Below are positions 1 through 8,473 of a stretch of DNA of 64,000 bases, piece by piece. The translations under genes were made by a program, and so were the position numbers. Source of the DNA: Saccharopolyspora elongata (GTDB taxonomy: Bacteria > Actinomycetota > Actinomycetes > Mycobacteriales > Pseudonocardiaceae); contig NZ_SMKW01000027.1 of the NCBI RefSeq assembly GCF_004348985.1, positions 1 through 64,000 of the forward strand, in the 5' to 3' direction. The stretch's first letter is position 1; each line of letters starts with the position of its first letter. Under the pieces are notes generated by a model. It had not been told where the DNA came from, searched no databases, and worked only from the letters and a program-made list of their open reading frames with translations.

Positions 1-1089
1 GACAGGTTCCGGCCGGGGCTGGGTGATCAGCTGCCGGGGGATCAGGACGACGACGCCGGTTCCGCCGCGCGAGGACGACCGGAAGGAGACGGTCAGGCCG
101 TGCTTGCGGGCCAGCTGGCCCACCACGGCGAGCCCGAGCCGGGTGCCCGACATCGCGGCCAGGTCCAGCGGTTCCGCCGACACGGCGCGCTCGGCGCGGG
201 CCAGCGCGGCGGGGCTCATGACCAGGCCGCTGTCCTCGACCGTGACGATGACGCCGGTGTGGAGCTCCTCCACGTAGACGTGGACCTCCTCCGCCGGCGG
301 CGAGAAGCGGGTGGCGTTGTCCATCAGCTCCGCGAGCGCGTGCATGACGCCTTCCGCGGCGTAACCCACCACCGCGACCGTGCTGGTGGAATGCAGCCGG
401 ACCCGCTGGTAGGAGCTGATCCGGCCCATCGCGCCGCGCAGCACGCTCTCCATCACGATCGGCTTGGTCCAGCGGCGGCCGGAGCGGGCGCCGGTCAGCA
501 CCGCGATGCTGTCCGCGAGCCGCCCGGCCTGCGCCGTGCTGTGGTCCAGCTTCAGCAGGTCCGCGAGCACGTCCTCGTCGTGCCGGTTCTCCATCTCGCG
601 GAGGTCGGCGAGCGTGCTGGTCGCCAGCGCCTGCATGCGACCGGCCGCGTTGGCGCAGGTGGCCATGGCCGCGGCGCGCATGCGTTCGCCGGTGGCGACT
701 TCCTGCGCCACGGCCCGGATGACGCGCTGGTGCGCGACGTCGAAGGACGGCGCCGCTTCGGCGAAGGCGGCGTCCGCGGCGACGCCGCTGCGAATCCGGT
801 GCGCCAGGACCGGAAGCGCCTCACCGGCGAGCCTGGCGCGCTCCGCGTCGAGCGCCGCCGAGTCCGCCCGCGCCTGGCGCGAAAGCTGCGCCACACCGAT
901 CGCGACGGCGATCGCGGCGGACAGCAGGAACGAAAGGACGCCGCCGTACCAGGCCACGAGCGCCTGGCTGCCGACCGGTGCGGCGAGGGACACCCACAGG
1001 CAGGCGCCGCCGGTGACGACCAGTGCGGCCAGAAAAGCGAGCAGCGGCGGCCGCACTCCTCGACGGTGAACGGAGACGCGGGTCGGCAT
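1..1089 (-). CDS. CvnA-like sensor histidine kinase (ATP-binding), 3' end outside window
   Basis: Reading from ATG 1089 on the minus strand gives 363 codons without a stop, so the C-terminus lies beyond the left edge. Two membrane segments (about residues 16-37 and 46-66) are followed by a helical cytoplasmic region and a HATPase_c domain: an N-box (ELMDNATRFSPP) near residue 260 and a G-box (GTRLGLAVVGQLA) near 320. No phosphorylatable H-box is evident, as in actinobacterial conservon kinases that sense without a classical response regulator. Roadblock, DUF742 and GTPase genes would be expected outside the window. Class is confident; the conservon context is inferred. Confidence 0.82.
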   Translation of the reverse strand, partial: MPTRVSVHRRGVRPPLLAFLAALVVTGGACLWVSLAAPVGSQALVAWYGGVLSFLLSAAIAVAIGVAQLSRQARADSAALDAERARLAGEALPVLAHRIRSGVAADAAFAEAAPSFDVAHQRVIRAVAQEVATGERMRAAAMATCANAAGRMQALATSTLADLREMENRHDEDVLADLLKLDHSTAQAGRLADSIAVLTGARSGRRWTKPIVMESVLRGAMGRISSYQRVRLHSTSTVAVVGYAAEGVMHALAELMDNATRFSPPAEEVHVYVEELHTGVIVTVEDSGLVMSPAALARAERAVSAEPLDLAAMSGTRLGLAVVGQLARKHGLTVSFRSSSRGGTGVVVLIPRQLITQPRPEPV

Positions 1090-1247
1090 CAAATGAGGTC
1101 CTAAGTGGCCGGTCGGTAGCGGGGCTGAGCTGGCGGACTCGCCATCGGTCCACGATCGTATCCGAGCCTGCATTCGGAAAACTCACAGTTGGATGACATT
1201 TCCGGGGCTGGTTGCCACGGCGCCGATCCGGAGCCGGACGCACGACG

Positions 1248-1297
1248 GGGCCGTGCGTGGTTTGTGCTGCCATGGCGACACAAAACACGCACGGCCC
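1248..1297 (-). terminator. Long hairpin terminator after sodA
   Basis: Two 19-base arms (1248-1266 and 1279-1297) pair with a single G/T wobble around a 12-base loop that contains GCCATGGC. It lies 25 bases beyond the sodA stop and has no long T-run, as is usual for actinobacterial terminators. It separates sodA from the kinase gene. Confidence 0.75.
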
Positions 1298-1322
1298 TGA
1301 AACCGATGTCCTGCTCTACCCG

Positions 1323-1949
1323 TCAGGGAAGGAGCAGGCCGTTCTTGCCGGCGCGGGCGTCGGCGAAGCGCTTGGAGACCTCGTCCCAGTTGACGACGTT
1401 CCACAGGTGCTTGACGTAGTCCGCCTTCACATTGCGGTACTGCAGGTAGTACGCGTGCTCCCAGATGTCGAACACCAGCAGCGGCGTCGTCGCGATCGAC
1501 AGGTTCGAGTGGTGATCGCGCAGCTGCTGGGTGATCAGCCGCTGACCGACCGGATCCCAGGCCAGCACGCCCCAGCCGTTGCCCTGGATCGTGGTCGACA
1601 CCGCCTCCAGCTGCGCGCGGAACTTGTCGAACGAGCCGAAGTCCTCGTCGATGGCCGCCGCCAGCTCGCCGGTGGGCTTGTCCCCGCCGTTGGGCGAGAG
1701 GATCTTCCACCACACCAGGTGCAGCGAGTGCCCCGCCAGGTTGAACGCCAGCGTGGTCTCCAGCCCCACGATGGAGGAGAAGTCGCCCTTCTCCCGCGCC
1801 TCGGCGATCTTCTCCACCGTGTCGTTGGCGCCCTTGACGTACGCCGCGTGGTGCTTGCTGTGGTGCAACTCGTTGATCTCACCGGCGATCGCCGGCTCCA
1901 ACGCCGCGTAGTCGTAATCCAACTCCGGCAACACGTACTGCTGCGCCAT
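1323..1949 (-). CDS. sodA: Superoxide dismutase (Fe/Mn type)
   Basis: A 208-residue cytosolic SOD of usual family length that converts superoxide to hydrogen peroxide and oxygen. The N-terminal helix carries the first metal histidine ([11 protein letters not shown]), the second lies in [11 protein letters not shown], and the C-terminal domain has [12 protein letters not shown] with the Asp and His ligands. ATG 1949 is chosen over an in-frame codon 9 bases upstream because AGGGATGAGG sits at good spacing before it. Single gene with its own terminator. Fe or Mn preference cannot be read from the sequence. Confidence 0.95.
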   Translation of the reverse strand: MAQQYVLPELDYDYAALEPAIAGEINELHHSKHHAAYVKGANDTVEKIAEAREKGDFSSIVGLETTLAFNLAGHSLHLVWWKILSPNGGDKPTGELAAAIDEDFGSFDKFRAQLEAVSTTIQGNGWGVLAWDPVGQRLITQQLRDHHSNLSIATTPLLVFDIWEHAYYLQYRNVKADYVKHLWNVVNWDEVSKRFADARAGKNGLLLP

Positions 1950-2114
1950 TGTCCTCATCCCTTCGGCCGATCATCTGCGATCGACGAAAGTCTCAAACTT
2001 CAAGCGCGCTGCAGGTCAATGACACGATGGTGGTGTTCTCGATCACGTTTCACCCTGTTCGCCCGATGTTCGGCCGACTACGCTCCGCTTCCTGCACGGT
2101 TACCCGGAGGAATC

Positions 2115-2918
2115 ATGTCGGCACACGGCCAGCTCCCGCAGGACCTCGACCCGGACCGCCCCAGCGGCGCCCGGGTGTACGACTTCTTCCTGGGTGGCGG
2201 CAGCAACTTCGCGGTCGATCGCGAGCTGGGCCGGCGCGTGCTGTCGGTGGCCCCGGACATGCGGCTGAGCGCGCTGGCCAACCGCGCCTGCCTGCACCGG
2301 GTGATCCGGATGTGCCTGGCCCAGGGCGTGCGGCAGTTCCTCGACGTCGGCTGCGGCATCCCGTCGATCGGCCCCCCGCACGAACTGGCCCAGCGGCTCG
2401 ACCCGACCGCGCGGGTGGTCTACGTCGACAGCGAGCCGGTCGCCGTGACGCACGGCGAACTCGTCCTCGAGGGCAACCCGAACACCGCCATCGTGCAGGC
2501 CGACCTGCGCGACATCGACGGCGTGCTGGCCGCCGCCGACGTCCGGCGGCTGCTCGACCGCGACCAGCCCACGGCGGTGCTGATGTTCGCGGTGCTGCAC
2601 CACGTCCCCGACCGCGACGACCCGTCCGCCCTGATCCGCGCCTACCTGGAATCCTTCGCGCCCGGCTCGTTCCTCGCGCTGACCCACCTGACGGCCGACC
2701 ACGCGCCGGAGATCATGCGAGCCGTGTTCGACCTGCTGCCGACCGATCCGCATCCCGGGAAGTCGCGCAGCCGGGCCGAGTTGGAAGCCCTGCTGACCGG
2801 ACTCGACCTGGTCGATCCGGGCGTGGTGCCGATCGCGCAGTGGCGCCCGGAGCGGGGCGATCTCGACCTGCAGCCGACGGCGCCGCTCGGCTACGCCGCC
2901 GTTGTGCGGAAGCCGTGA
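2115..2918 (+). CDS. SAM-dependent methyltransferase, DUF574 (PF04672) type
   Basis: A 267-residue protein of the actinobacterial PF04672 family. It begins with the family signature (GARVYDFFLGGGSNFAVDRE) and has a Rossmann SAM-binding segment FLDVGCGIPS near residue 77, an acidic VYVDSEP strand and a MFAVLHHVPD motif. The substrate is unknown; members occur in many copies and some act in secondary metabolism. ATG 2115 follows CGGAGGAA at good spacing; the open frame continues upstream into sodA-antisense sequence that is not coding. Confidence 0.85.
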   Translation: MSAHGQLPQDLDPDRPSGARVYDFFLGGGSNFAVDRELGRRVLSVAPDMRLSALANRACLHRVIRMCLAQGVRQFLDVGCGIPSIGPPHELAQRLDPTARVVYVDSEPVAVTHGELVLEGNPNTAIVQADLRDIDGVLAAADVRRLLDRDQPTAVLMFAVLHHVPDRDDPSALIRAYLESFAPGSFLALTHLTADHAPEIMRAVFDLLPTDPHPGKSRSRAELEALLTGLDLVDPGVVPIAQWRPERGDLDLQPTAPLGYAAVVRKP

Positions 2919-2995
2919 CCAACCCGGCAGGATCCGGCGAACCGGCCGTGATCAAATCGATCAGAATACGGTAATAATCAGACAAAACTCCCTGG

Positions 2996-3008
2996 TACGG
3001 TGGCGGGC
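2996..3008 (+). promoter_or_regulatory. Probable leaderless -10 element
   Basis: TACGGT (2996-3001) lies seven bases before GTG 3009, so transcription would begin at or next to the start codon. No Shine-Dalgarno sequence is visible. The same arrangement occurs before the HAD gene at 19586. No good -35 is seen. Confidence 0.45.
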
Positions 3009-4130
3009 GTGCCCGAGATGACTACTGCCAGAACCCGTCAAACCTCGGGCCGGAGCACTCGCAAGATCAGCTGGGACGTGGTGCGGACCGGCTGCGTGGT
3101 GCTCGTCATGTGCTACCACTCGACGTTCCTCGGCACCTTCCTGCACTCCGAGATGACGCCGCGCGACATCGTCTTCCCCTACCAGGTCGGCGCGAGCCTG
3201 CTGCTGGTGATCTCGGCGTACTTCGCCTGCGTGACCATCGGCCGTGGCACCGTGCTGCGCTACTGGTGGGGCCGCATCGCGCGGCTGCTACCGCCGTTCC
3301 TCGGCGCGGTCGTGGTGATCTTCGTGGTGATGCGCTGGTCGGCGATCGAGGGCTGGTTCTACCCGAGCTTCAACGACCTCTGGTGGAACCTGCTGATGCT
3401 GTGGAACTGGAAGCCGGCGGACTACTGGTTCATCGACGGATCGCACTGGACGGTCCCGCTGCAGCTGATGGGCTTCACCGCGGCCGCGCTGCTGTTCCGC
3501 ACCAGGTGGGGGCACGGACGGCGAATCATCGCGGTGCTGTGGGCGGCCGTGCTGGTGCCGATCGCGCAGTGGCCGATCCGGGTGGCCGACAAGTCCGAGC
3601 TGTACCGCACGATCGTCGACGGCATCGGCGTGCACCGCTGGCACCTGTTCGTCGCCGGGGTGGCGATCTGGCTGTGGTCGACGCGACGCATCCACCTGCT
3701 GCACTTCGCGGCGATGCTGGCGGCCTGCATGCTCGGCCAGGCGCTGCACAACTACAGCGAGACGCCGGAGGGCCTGATCGCCGACTGGGGCTCGACGGTC
3801 GGGGTGTGCATCGGCATGGTCGTGGTGGCGCTGACGGCCTTCGGGCCGGACTGGAACCGGTTCGTCCCGGGGTGGCTGGCCGGCCGGATCACGTGGTTCG
3901 CCGGGATCTCCTACGGCGTTTTCCTGGTGCACCAGACCATCGGCTACATCGTCATGAAGAAGCTCGACGAGGTCGGCGTCAACCCGCTGCTGCAGACCGC
4001 CGCGATGCTGGTCATCGGCACCGCGCTGGGCTGGGCGCTCACCCGCGTCGTCGAGCGCCCGACGCACAAGTTCCTGATGCGCGCCTACGACTCCCTGGCC
4101 GGCCGCCGCACCCGGTCGAGCGAAGCGTGA
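3009..4130 (+). CDS. Membrane acyltransferase, OafA/YrhL (acyltransferase 3) family
   Basis: About 373 residues with roughly ten hydrophobic segments. The N-terminal signature is WDVVRTGCVVLVMCYHSTFL, with the conserved H at the end of the first membrane helix, and WWGRIARLLPP follows as the usual R-rich loop. Such enzymes move acyl groups (often acetyl) to exported sugars, lipids or antibiotics at the membrane. GTG 3009 is preferred because of a leaderless-type -10; GTG 3000 and ATG 3018 are alternatives. It converges on the S37 peptidase gene. The acceptor is unknown. Confidence 0.85.
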   Translation: MPEMTTARTRQTSGRSTRKISWDVVRTGCVVLVMCYHSTFLGTFLHSEMTPRDIVFPYQVGASLLLVISAYFACVTIGRGTVLRYWWGRIARLLPPFLGAVVVIFVVMRWSAIEGWFYPSFNDLWWNLLMLWNWKPADYWFIDGSHWTVPLQLMGFTAAALLFRTRWGHGRRIIAVLWAAVLVPIAQWPIRVADKSELYRTIVDGIGVHRWHLFVAGVAIWLWSTRRIHLLHFAAMLAACMLGQALHNYSETPEGLIADWGSTVGVCIGMVVVALTAFGPDWNRFVPGWLAGRITWFAGISYGVFLVHQTIGYIVMKKLDEVGVNPLLQTAAMLVIGTALGWALTRVVERPTHKFLMRAYDSLAGRRTRSSEA

Positions 4131-4164
4131 GGGGTGCCCCGAGCCGGTGAGACGCCCCTCGCGC
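4125..4164. terminator. Bidirectional hairpin between convergent genes
   Basis: Arms 4125-4136 and 4153-4164 form a 12-pair stem with two G/T wobbles. The left arm includes the acyltransferase stop codon and the right arm ends just before the peptidase stop, so one hairpin probably serves both genes. Confidence 0.6.
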
Positions 4165-4165
4165 G

Positions 4166-5533
4166 TCAGATCGGGCGCTGCGTCGTGGGCTCCGCGTCGA
4201 GCGGGGTGAGAACGCGGGCGGGCGCCTGGACGCCGGCCCAGCGGCGGACCGCCGCTTCCGCCTCGACTCGCTGCTGATCGGGCAGGCCCTCGATCTTGGC
4301 CCCGTGGTTGCCGCCCGGCACCAGGTAGCTGTAGGAGTCGGCGGTGCCCTGGCCGAGCTCGAAGGGCTCCGCGCTCCACGGGTCGCGCTCGCCGTTGACG
4401 AACATCAGCTCCGCTCCCCTGCTGCGCACCCACGCGTCGATCTGCCGCATGACGCCCGGTTCGAAGCTCATCGGGATGTCGCGCGACACCAGGTTGCGGG
4501 GCTGGCTGAGCTCGCGGTGGTGCAGCAGGTCGGCCAGCGGCTCGTCGGAGACGCCGGGCCAGCCGAGCTGGGTTCCGGCCTGGTAGTAGTACGGCGCGTA
4601 CGGCTCGATGCCCTGGTCGGTGTAGAAGGAGAACTGCACGGTCTCGTCGAAGAACGCGTAGATCTCGTCGGTGCTCGCGGTGGTCGCCGGGACCTTGCCG
4701 CAGTCCTGCTGGCCGCGGTACTGCCAGAACGCGAACGGCGCGTCGAGCACGACCATCTCCAGGCCCCGGTCGATGTCCCCGATGATCCGGTCGAAGGTCA
4801 GCCCCTCGGCATCGGCGTAGGCGCGGAACTTCGCGAGCATCTCGTCGCGCCGGACCAGCGCCTCGCGCTGCACCGCGAGCAGCGCGCCGCGGCAGGCCGG
4901 GTCGGTGCCGACCGAGGCCAGGAACTCGTCGTAGACGTCCCGGTCGTTGTCGACGTCGTTGGGCGCCACGTAGGCCACCGTGCCTGCCACGTCGCCGGGG
5001 TAGAACCGGCGGTGGTAGACGGCCGTCATGCCGCCCTTGCTGGCGCCGGTGGTGAGCCATTCGCGCTGGTAGACGGACTTCAGCGCGGCGATCACCCGGT
5101 GCTGGTCGGTGGCCGCCTGCCAGATGTCCAGGTCGCTCCAGTCGGCGGGGTCGGGCCGGGACGGGGTGAAGAACCGGTGCTCCAGGTCGACCTGGTTGCC
5201 GTCGACCAGCCGCGTCGGCTCGGTGCGGGCGGTCCGGCTCGGTAGCTCGTACCCGCTCGTGTAGAGCACCGTGGGCCGGTCGAGGTCGCGGTGCAGCAGG
5301 GTCAGGCGCTGCTGGAACTGCCCGGCTTCCGGGTGCCGGTGGTCGTCGGGCTGGGTGAAGGTCAGGTCGAACAGCCGGAATCCCGGCTCGGTGGGCCGTT
5401 CGCCGACGACGGTCAGCCCTGGCACCGCCGCCAGCCGCTCCCCGATGTCGTCCGGCGGAGCCGCGCCCACCGGCGTCCCGACGAGCAACATCCCGCACAC
5501 CACCGCGAAGGTGACCAGACCGCGCCAGTTCAT
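4166..5533 (-). CDS. Secreted S37-family tripeptidyl aminopeptidase
   Basis: A 455-residue exported serine peptidase. A signal peptide (basic MNWR, hydrophobic core to about residue 24, AGA-like cleavage site) precedes a catalytic alpha/beta-hydrolase domain. The nucleophile motif is TTGASKGGMTAVYHRRFYP, matching the Streptomyces prolyl tri/tetrapeptidyl aminopeptidase family (PF05576). A late GGNHGAK supplies the likely catalytic His, and VNGERDPWS the Asp. ATG 5533 follows GGAGG by five bases. Likely role: trimming extracellular peptides for nutrition or development. Confidence 0.88.
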   Translation of the reverse strand: MNWRGLVTFAVVCGMLLVGTPVGAAPPDDIGERLAAVPGLTVVGERPTEPGFRLFDLTFTQPDDHRHPEAGQFQQRLTLLHRDLDRPTVLYTSGYELPSRTARTEPTRLVDGNQVDLEHRFFTPSRPDPADWSDLDIWQAATDQHRVIAALKSVYQREWLTTGASKGGMTAVYHRRFYPGDVAGTVAYVAPNDVDNDRDVYDEFLASVGTDPACRGALLAVQREALVRRDEMLAKFRAYADAEGLTFDRIIGDIDRGLEMVVLDAPFAFWQYRGQQDCGKVPATTASTDEIYAFFDETVQFSFYTDQGIEPYAPYYYQAGTQLGWPGVSDEPLADLLHHRELSQPRNLVSRDIPMSFEPGVMRQIDAWVRSRGAELMFVNGERDPWSAEPFELGQGTADSYSYLVPGGNHGAKIEGLPDQQRVEAEAAVRRWAGVQAPARVLTPLDAEPTTQRPI

Positions 5534-5681
5534 TCCGCCTCCTGCTGGGCCCGAGATCAGGCCGAACCTAGTTCCACCGGGCGGCAGCGGGAAGGCTGCG
5601 GCGTGTTCTCGCCGTTTCCCGCTGCGCCAGCTGGAATCCTCGCGGCAGGTAACGAGAACCGCCTCCCGGAAGGAAGAATCG

Positions 5682-6077
5682 ATGCCGAAGGAAGACCTGC
5701 CCGCGGACGTGCAGGAGCTGCTGTCGCGCCCGAACCCGGCGGTGATCGCCACCGTCAACACCGCGGGCGCGCCGGTCTCGGTGGCCACCTGGTACCTCTG
5801 GGACGGCGGAAAGGTGCTGGTCAACATGGACGCGGGCCGGGAGCGGCTGAAGCACCTCCGGGCCGATCCCCGGGTGTCGCTGACGGTGCTGGACGGCGAC
5901 AGCTGGTACCGGCACGTCAGCTTGCGCGGCCGGGTGATCGCCTTGGAGGACGACCCGGACCTGACCGACATCGACCGGCTGGCCCGGCACTACACCGGCG
6001 AGCCGTACCCGGTCCGCGACCGGCCGCGGATCAGCGGCTGGATCGAGGTGACCTCCTGGCACAGCTGGGGCGGCTGA
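5682..6077 (+). CDS. PPOX-class (split beta-barrel) F420/flavin-dependent oxidoreductase
   Basis: A 131-residue cytosolic protein with the pyridoxamine-phosphate-oxidase-like fold: PNPAVIATVNTAGAPVSVATWYLW, LVNMDAGRERLKHLRADPRVSLTV and a C-terminal RPRISGWIEV. This size and pattern fit actinobacterial PPOX-class F420-dependent reductases more than FMN pyridoxamine oxidase. ATG 5682 follows GGAAGGAAG. It diverges from the S37 peptidase gene across about 150 bases. Substrate unknown. Confidence 0.82.
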   Translation: MPKEDLPADVQELLSRPNPAVIATVNTAGAPVSVATWYLWDGGKVLVNMDAGRERLKHLRADPRVSLTVLDGDSWYRHVSLRGRVIALEDDPDLTDIDRLARHYTGEPYPVRDRPRISGWIEVTSWHSWGG

Positions 6078-6103
6078 CGGCCGGCAGAATCGCGCAGGCA
6101 GCG

Positions 6104-6225
6104 GTGAACGGCCCGTTCACCCCGAAAGACGGAGCAAACGGGCCGTTCACTCCACCACGCACCCACCGCCGACCCGAAACGAACGGACCGTTCACCTCGA
6201 AAGACGGCACCAACAGGCCGTTCAC
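6104..6225. repeat. Tandem GTGAACGG/CCGTTCAC palindrome cluster
   Basis: Four GTTCAC-ending palindromic units end at 6120, 6150, 6195 and 6225. They form two dimers, each made of palindrome, a GAAAGACGG spacer and palindrome, repeated with a 75-base period. The first unit, GTGAACGGCCCGTTCAC, is nearly a perfect dyad. A related hairpin is at 14825-14867. The cluster lies between convergent genes and could terminate both. Confidence 0.8.
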
Positions 6226-6237
6226 TCCTTCAGCCGA

Positions 6238-7188
6238 TCAGGCCGTGGCGGCGGCGTCCGCCTCCTGGGGCACCGGCTCCTCGTCGCGCTGCTTGGGCAC
6301 GTTCACGTCGCCGGACGGCACCTGTCCACTGTGGACCACCTCGGCGACGTAACCGTCCGCCTCCTCGCTCCCCGCGCCGGCCTCCGTCGCCGCCAACAGC
6401 GGCTCCGCCGTCGCCAGCACCTGCTGCGCAGCCCGGACCCGCTCCGCGACGTCCTGCCGCATCCGCAGCATCGACTCGGCGTAGTCGTCCGCCTCGCGGA
6501 TCAGCCGCTCGGCCTCGGCGGTCGCTTCGCGGACCCGCCGCTGCGCCTCCTCGCGGCTCTTCTGCTCGCGCTCGGCCTGGATGCGCATCGCCTCTTCGCG
6601 GCGCGCCGCCATCGACACCTCGAAGTCGTGCTCGACCTGGGTGCGCCGCTCCTCGGCCTCGGTGTCCAGCCGCCGGCGGCACTGCTCCGCCTCGCGCGCC
6701 ATCGCCTGGACCTCTTCGCGGGTGCGCGTCAGCATCTCGCCGCGCTGCTGCTCGGACTGGCGGCGCCACTCGTCGGCCTCGGCGACCAGCTTCTCGTAGC
6801 GTTCCCGGAGCTCGGCGGCGGCCTGCTCGGAGCGCGCCCACTCGTGCTCGGACGCGGCCTGCGCGGCGGCGACCACATCGTTCGCCTCGTCCTGCGCGAG
6901 CCGGACCATCCGGCGTAACCGGTCGGTCAGCGCGGCGGCGTCGATCGGCGTGCGCGCCTGCTCGTCGAGCTGCTCCTTGAGCGACTCGATCTCGGCTCGC
7001 GCCTGGTCCAGCTGCGCCGACAGGTCGCCGACCTGGCTGAGCGCCGAATCCCGGTCCTCCGTGATGAGCCTGATCTCGTTCTCGGTCTGCTGGATGTAGA
7101 ACTTCACCTGCGATCGGCGAAACCCGTACCACACTGTGTCGAAATCCGACTTCAGCGGCACTAGTTCGCGGTCTTCGTTGTGCCCCAC
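6238..7188 (-). CDS. Coiled-coil, DivIVA/cellulose-binding-like cytoskeletal protein
   Basis: 316 residues, almost all charged heptad sequence rich in E, R, Q and A from about residue 40 to 255, with a short unstructured acidic tail. The N-terminus (DFDTVWYGFRRSQVKFYI) resembles the membrane-targeting head of DivIVA-related actinobacterial proteins often annotated as cellulose-binding. The likely role is a polar or filament scaffold in tip growth. The GTG start follows GGGGTGAG. No catalytic motif is seen, and an exact family would need a profile search. Confidence 0.65.
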   Translation of the reverse strand: MGHNEDRELVPLKSDFDTVWYGFRRSQVKFYIQQTENEIRLITEDRDSALSQVGDLSAQLDQARAEIESLKEQLDEQARTPIDAAALTDRLRRMVRLAQDEANDVVAAAQAASEHEWARSEQAAAELRERYEKLVAEADEWRRQSEQQRGEMLTRTREEVQAMAREAEQCRRRLDTEAEERRTQVEHDFEVSMAARREEAMRIQAEREQKSREEAQRRVREATAEAERLIREADDYAESMLRMRQDVAERVRAAQQVLATAEPLLAATEAGAGSEEADGYVAEVVHSGQVPSGDVNVPKQRDEEPVPQEADAAATA

Positions 7189-7456
7189 GGTCTCACCCCG
7201 CTCGATTGATCAACTTTGCTGGGAGCGAGCCACGCCCCGACGCGGCAAGTCCGTTGTACACCTGGAGAACGTCCCCGCGATGTGCTCCGCCGGACTGAAA
7301 TCCGCCGGAGTGCACGCGCGGACGCGAGGTGCCACGGATCGCTGCGCCCATTGTCGCCCGCAACGGCGATCGAGATCAACTGCCCGGAATCCGGTGCAAT
7401 GCAACGGTCATCGGATGTTGACCATCCGGTCACCGGGGCGGAATTGCCTGCTGGAA

Positions 7457-8032
7457 TCAGGTTTTCGCGCCCGGACCGAGCACCCGGCGGAATATCGTCT
7501 CGATTTCATCTCGGCTCGGCACCGATTCCCGGACGATTCCTTGCAGCAGCAAACCGCAGAACAGAACGGACAATGCACGCCCGGTGGCCGGATCGGTGTA
7601 GGAGGCGAACAGCTCGGCCAGCGCGGTGTCCCATTCCTGGCTGACGCCGCGCAGCGCCGGCTTGTGCAGCGAGGCGATGTAGAGCTCGTGCTCGACGGCG
7701 GTCTGCGGCCGGGCCGGGCCGAGGTAGTGCAGCACCAGGTCGGTCAGCGCGACGGCGAGATCACCGCCGCACTCCAGCCGCTCGGCCCACTGCCGCAGGT
7801 GCTCGACGTCGTCCTCGGCGGCCTGTCGCAACGCGCTCGCCAGCAGGTCGTCGAGCGTCGCGAAGTAGTAGGTGGTCGACCCCAGCGGAACACCGGCCGC
7901 GGCCGCGACGGCACGGTGCGTGAGCTTCTCCACCCCGCGCTCGGCGACGACCGTGATCGCGGCGCGGGCGATGCGCTCGCGGCGGGCCGGGTCCTTGCGG
8001 CGGGCGGCGGGCGCGGGCTGGGTGGTCGACAT
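7457..8032 (-). CDS. TetR-family regulator, probable BetI-like repressor
   Basis: 191 residues. The N-terminal HTH is typical TetR: RRERIARAAITVVAERGVEKLTHRAVAAAAGVPLGSTTYYF. It is divergent from the aldehyde dehydrogenase-permease-GMC oxidase genes, the usual place of a local repressor, and a dyad TGTACA-GA-TGTACA lies between them. ATG 8032 is chosen as the start of conserved sequence; the only Shine-Dalgarno-like GGGAGG is somewhat distant (13 bases). The open frame extends further upstream but with no family similarity. The choline link is inferred from the neighbours. Confidence 0.78.
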   Translation of the reverse strand: MSTTQPAPAARRKDPARRERIARAAITVVAERGVEKLTHRAVAAAAGVPLGSTTYYFATLDDLLASALRQAAEDDVEHLRQWAERLECGGDLAVALTDLVLHYLGPARPQTAVEHELYIASLHKPALRGVSQEWDTALAELFASYTDPATGRALSVLFCGLLLQGIVRESVPSRDEIETIFRRVLGPGAKT

Positions 8033-8473
8033 TCGCTTCGGCGTTCCTCCCGTGAACTCCACAACGGTGTCCAGCGTGCCATGTTGACCACCCAGCGCGA
8101 TGCGGTCCAGGTCACCGGAACGGCGTTCCGCCTGTTCATCACGACTTTTTCGGCGATTCATGCCGGGGCCGCAGCCCCGATGATGTACAGATGTACAGGA
8201 CCGGTGTTAGGGTCTTCCGCGGCACTGCGCCGGGACACAAGCGTTAACCCGCCACCGAATGGACCGCCAGGAGGTGAATTCCGCGACTCGCGGGTCGATC
8301 GGTCCCCATTCGGCGAATAGCGCGCCGCCGCGCTTACCGGCGGCGCAATCGGCGAACGCGTTTTAGTGTGGCGGAGCGAATCGGATCGCGGCCATGTGCA
8401 CACCGGTACCAGAAGTGCGCAGCGGTGCGGTTCCGGCGCGAAAAGCACAATCGACATCACGGGGAAACGAGCC
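8033..8473. promoter_or_regulatory. Divergent control region of the choline/betaine-type locus
   Basis: The 441 bases hold no convincing gene. At 8184-8197 is the dyad TGTACAGATGTACA. Its first TGTACA could be a -35 element 18 bases from TAGGGT (8208-8213), so a bound repressor would block a rightward promoter. The transcript would then have a leader of about 250 bases with a GC-rich hairpin (8322-8330 with 8338-8346). An AGGAGG near 8271 has no credible ORF after it. Confidence 0.55.

Noticed and set aside
1212-2114. Upstream extension of the methyltransferase frame
   Set aside because: It runs antisense through sodA; ATG 2115 has a proper Shine-Dalgarno and starts the family signature.
3288-5498. 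A 736-residue minus frame over the acyltransferase and peptidase genes
   Set aside because: It spans two convergent real genes in the wrong frame and has shadow composition.
6104-6225. Possible CRISPR array
   Set aside because: The units are palindromes with short, similar spacers and only four copies; there are no cas genes.
6031-6225. Minus-strand peptide with repeated VNGPF
   Set aside because: It is the translation of the GTGAACGG repeat cluster and overlaps the end of a real gene; no Shine-Dalgarno or similarity.
5701-6352. Plus-strand frame continuing from the PPOX gene region into the repeats
   Set aside because: It is out of frame with the PPOX gene and is driven by the repeat cluster.
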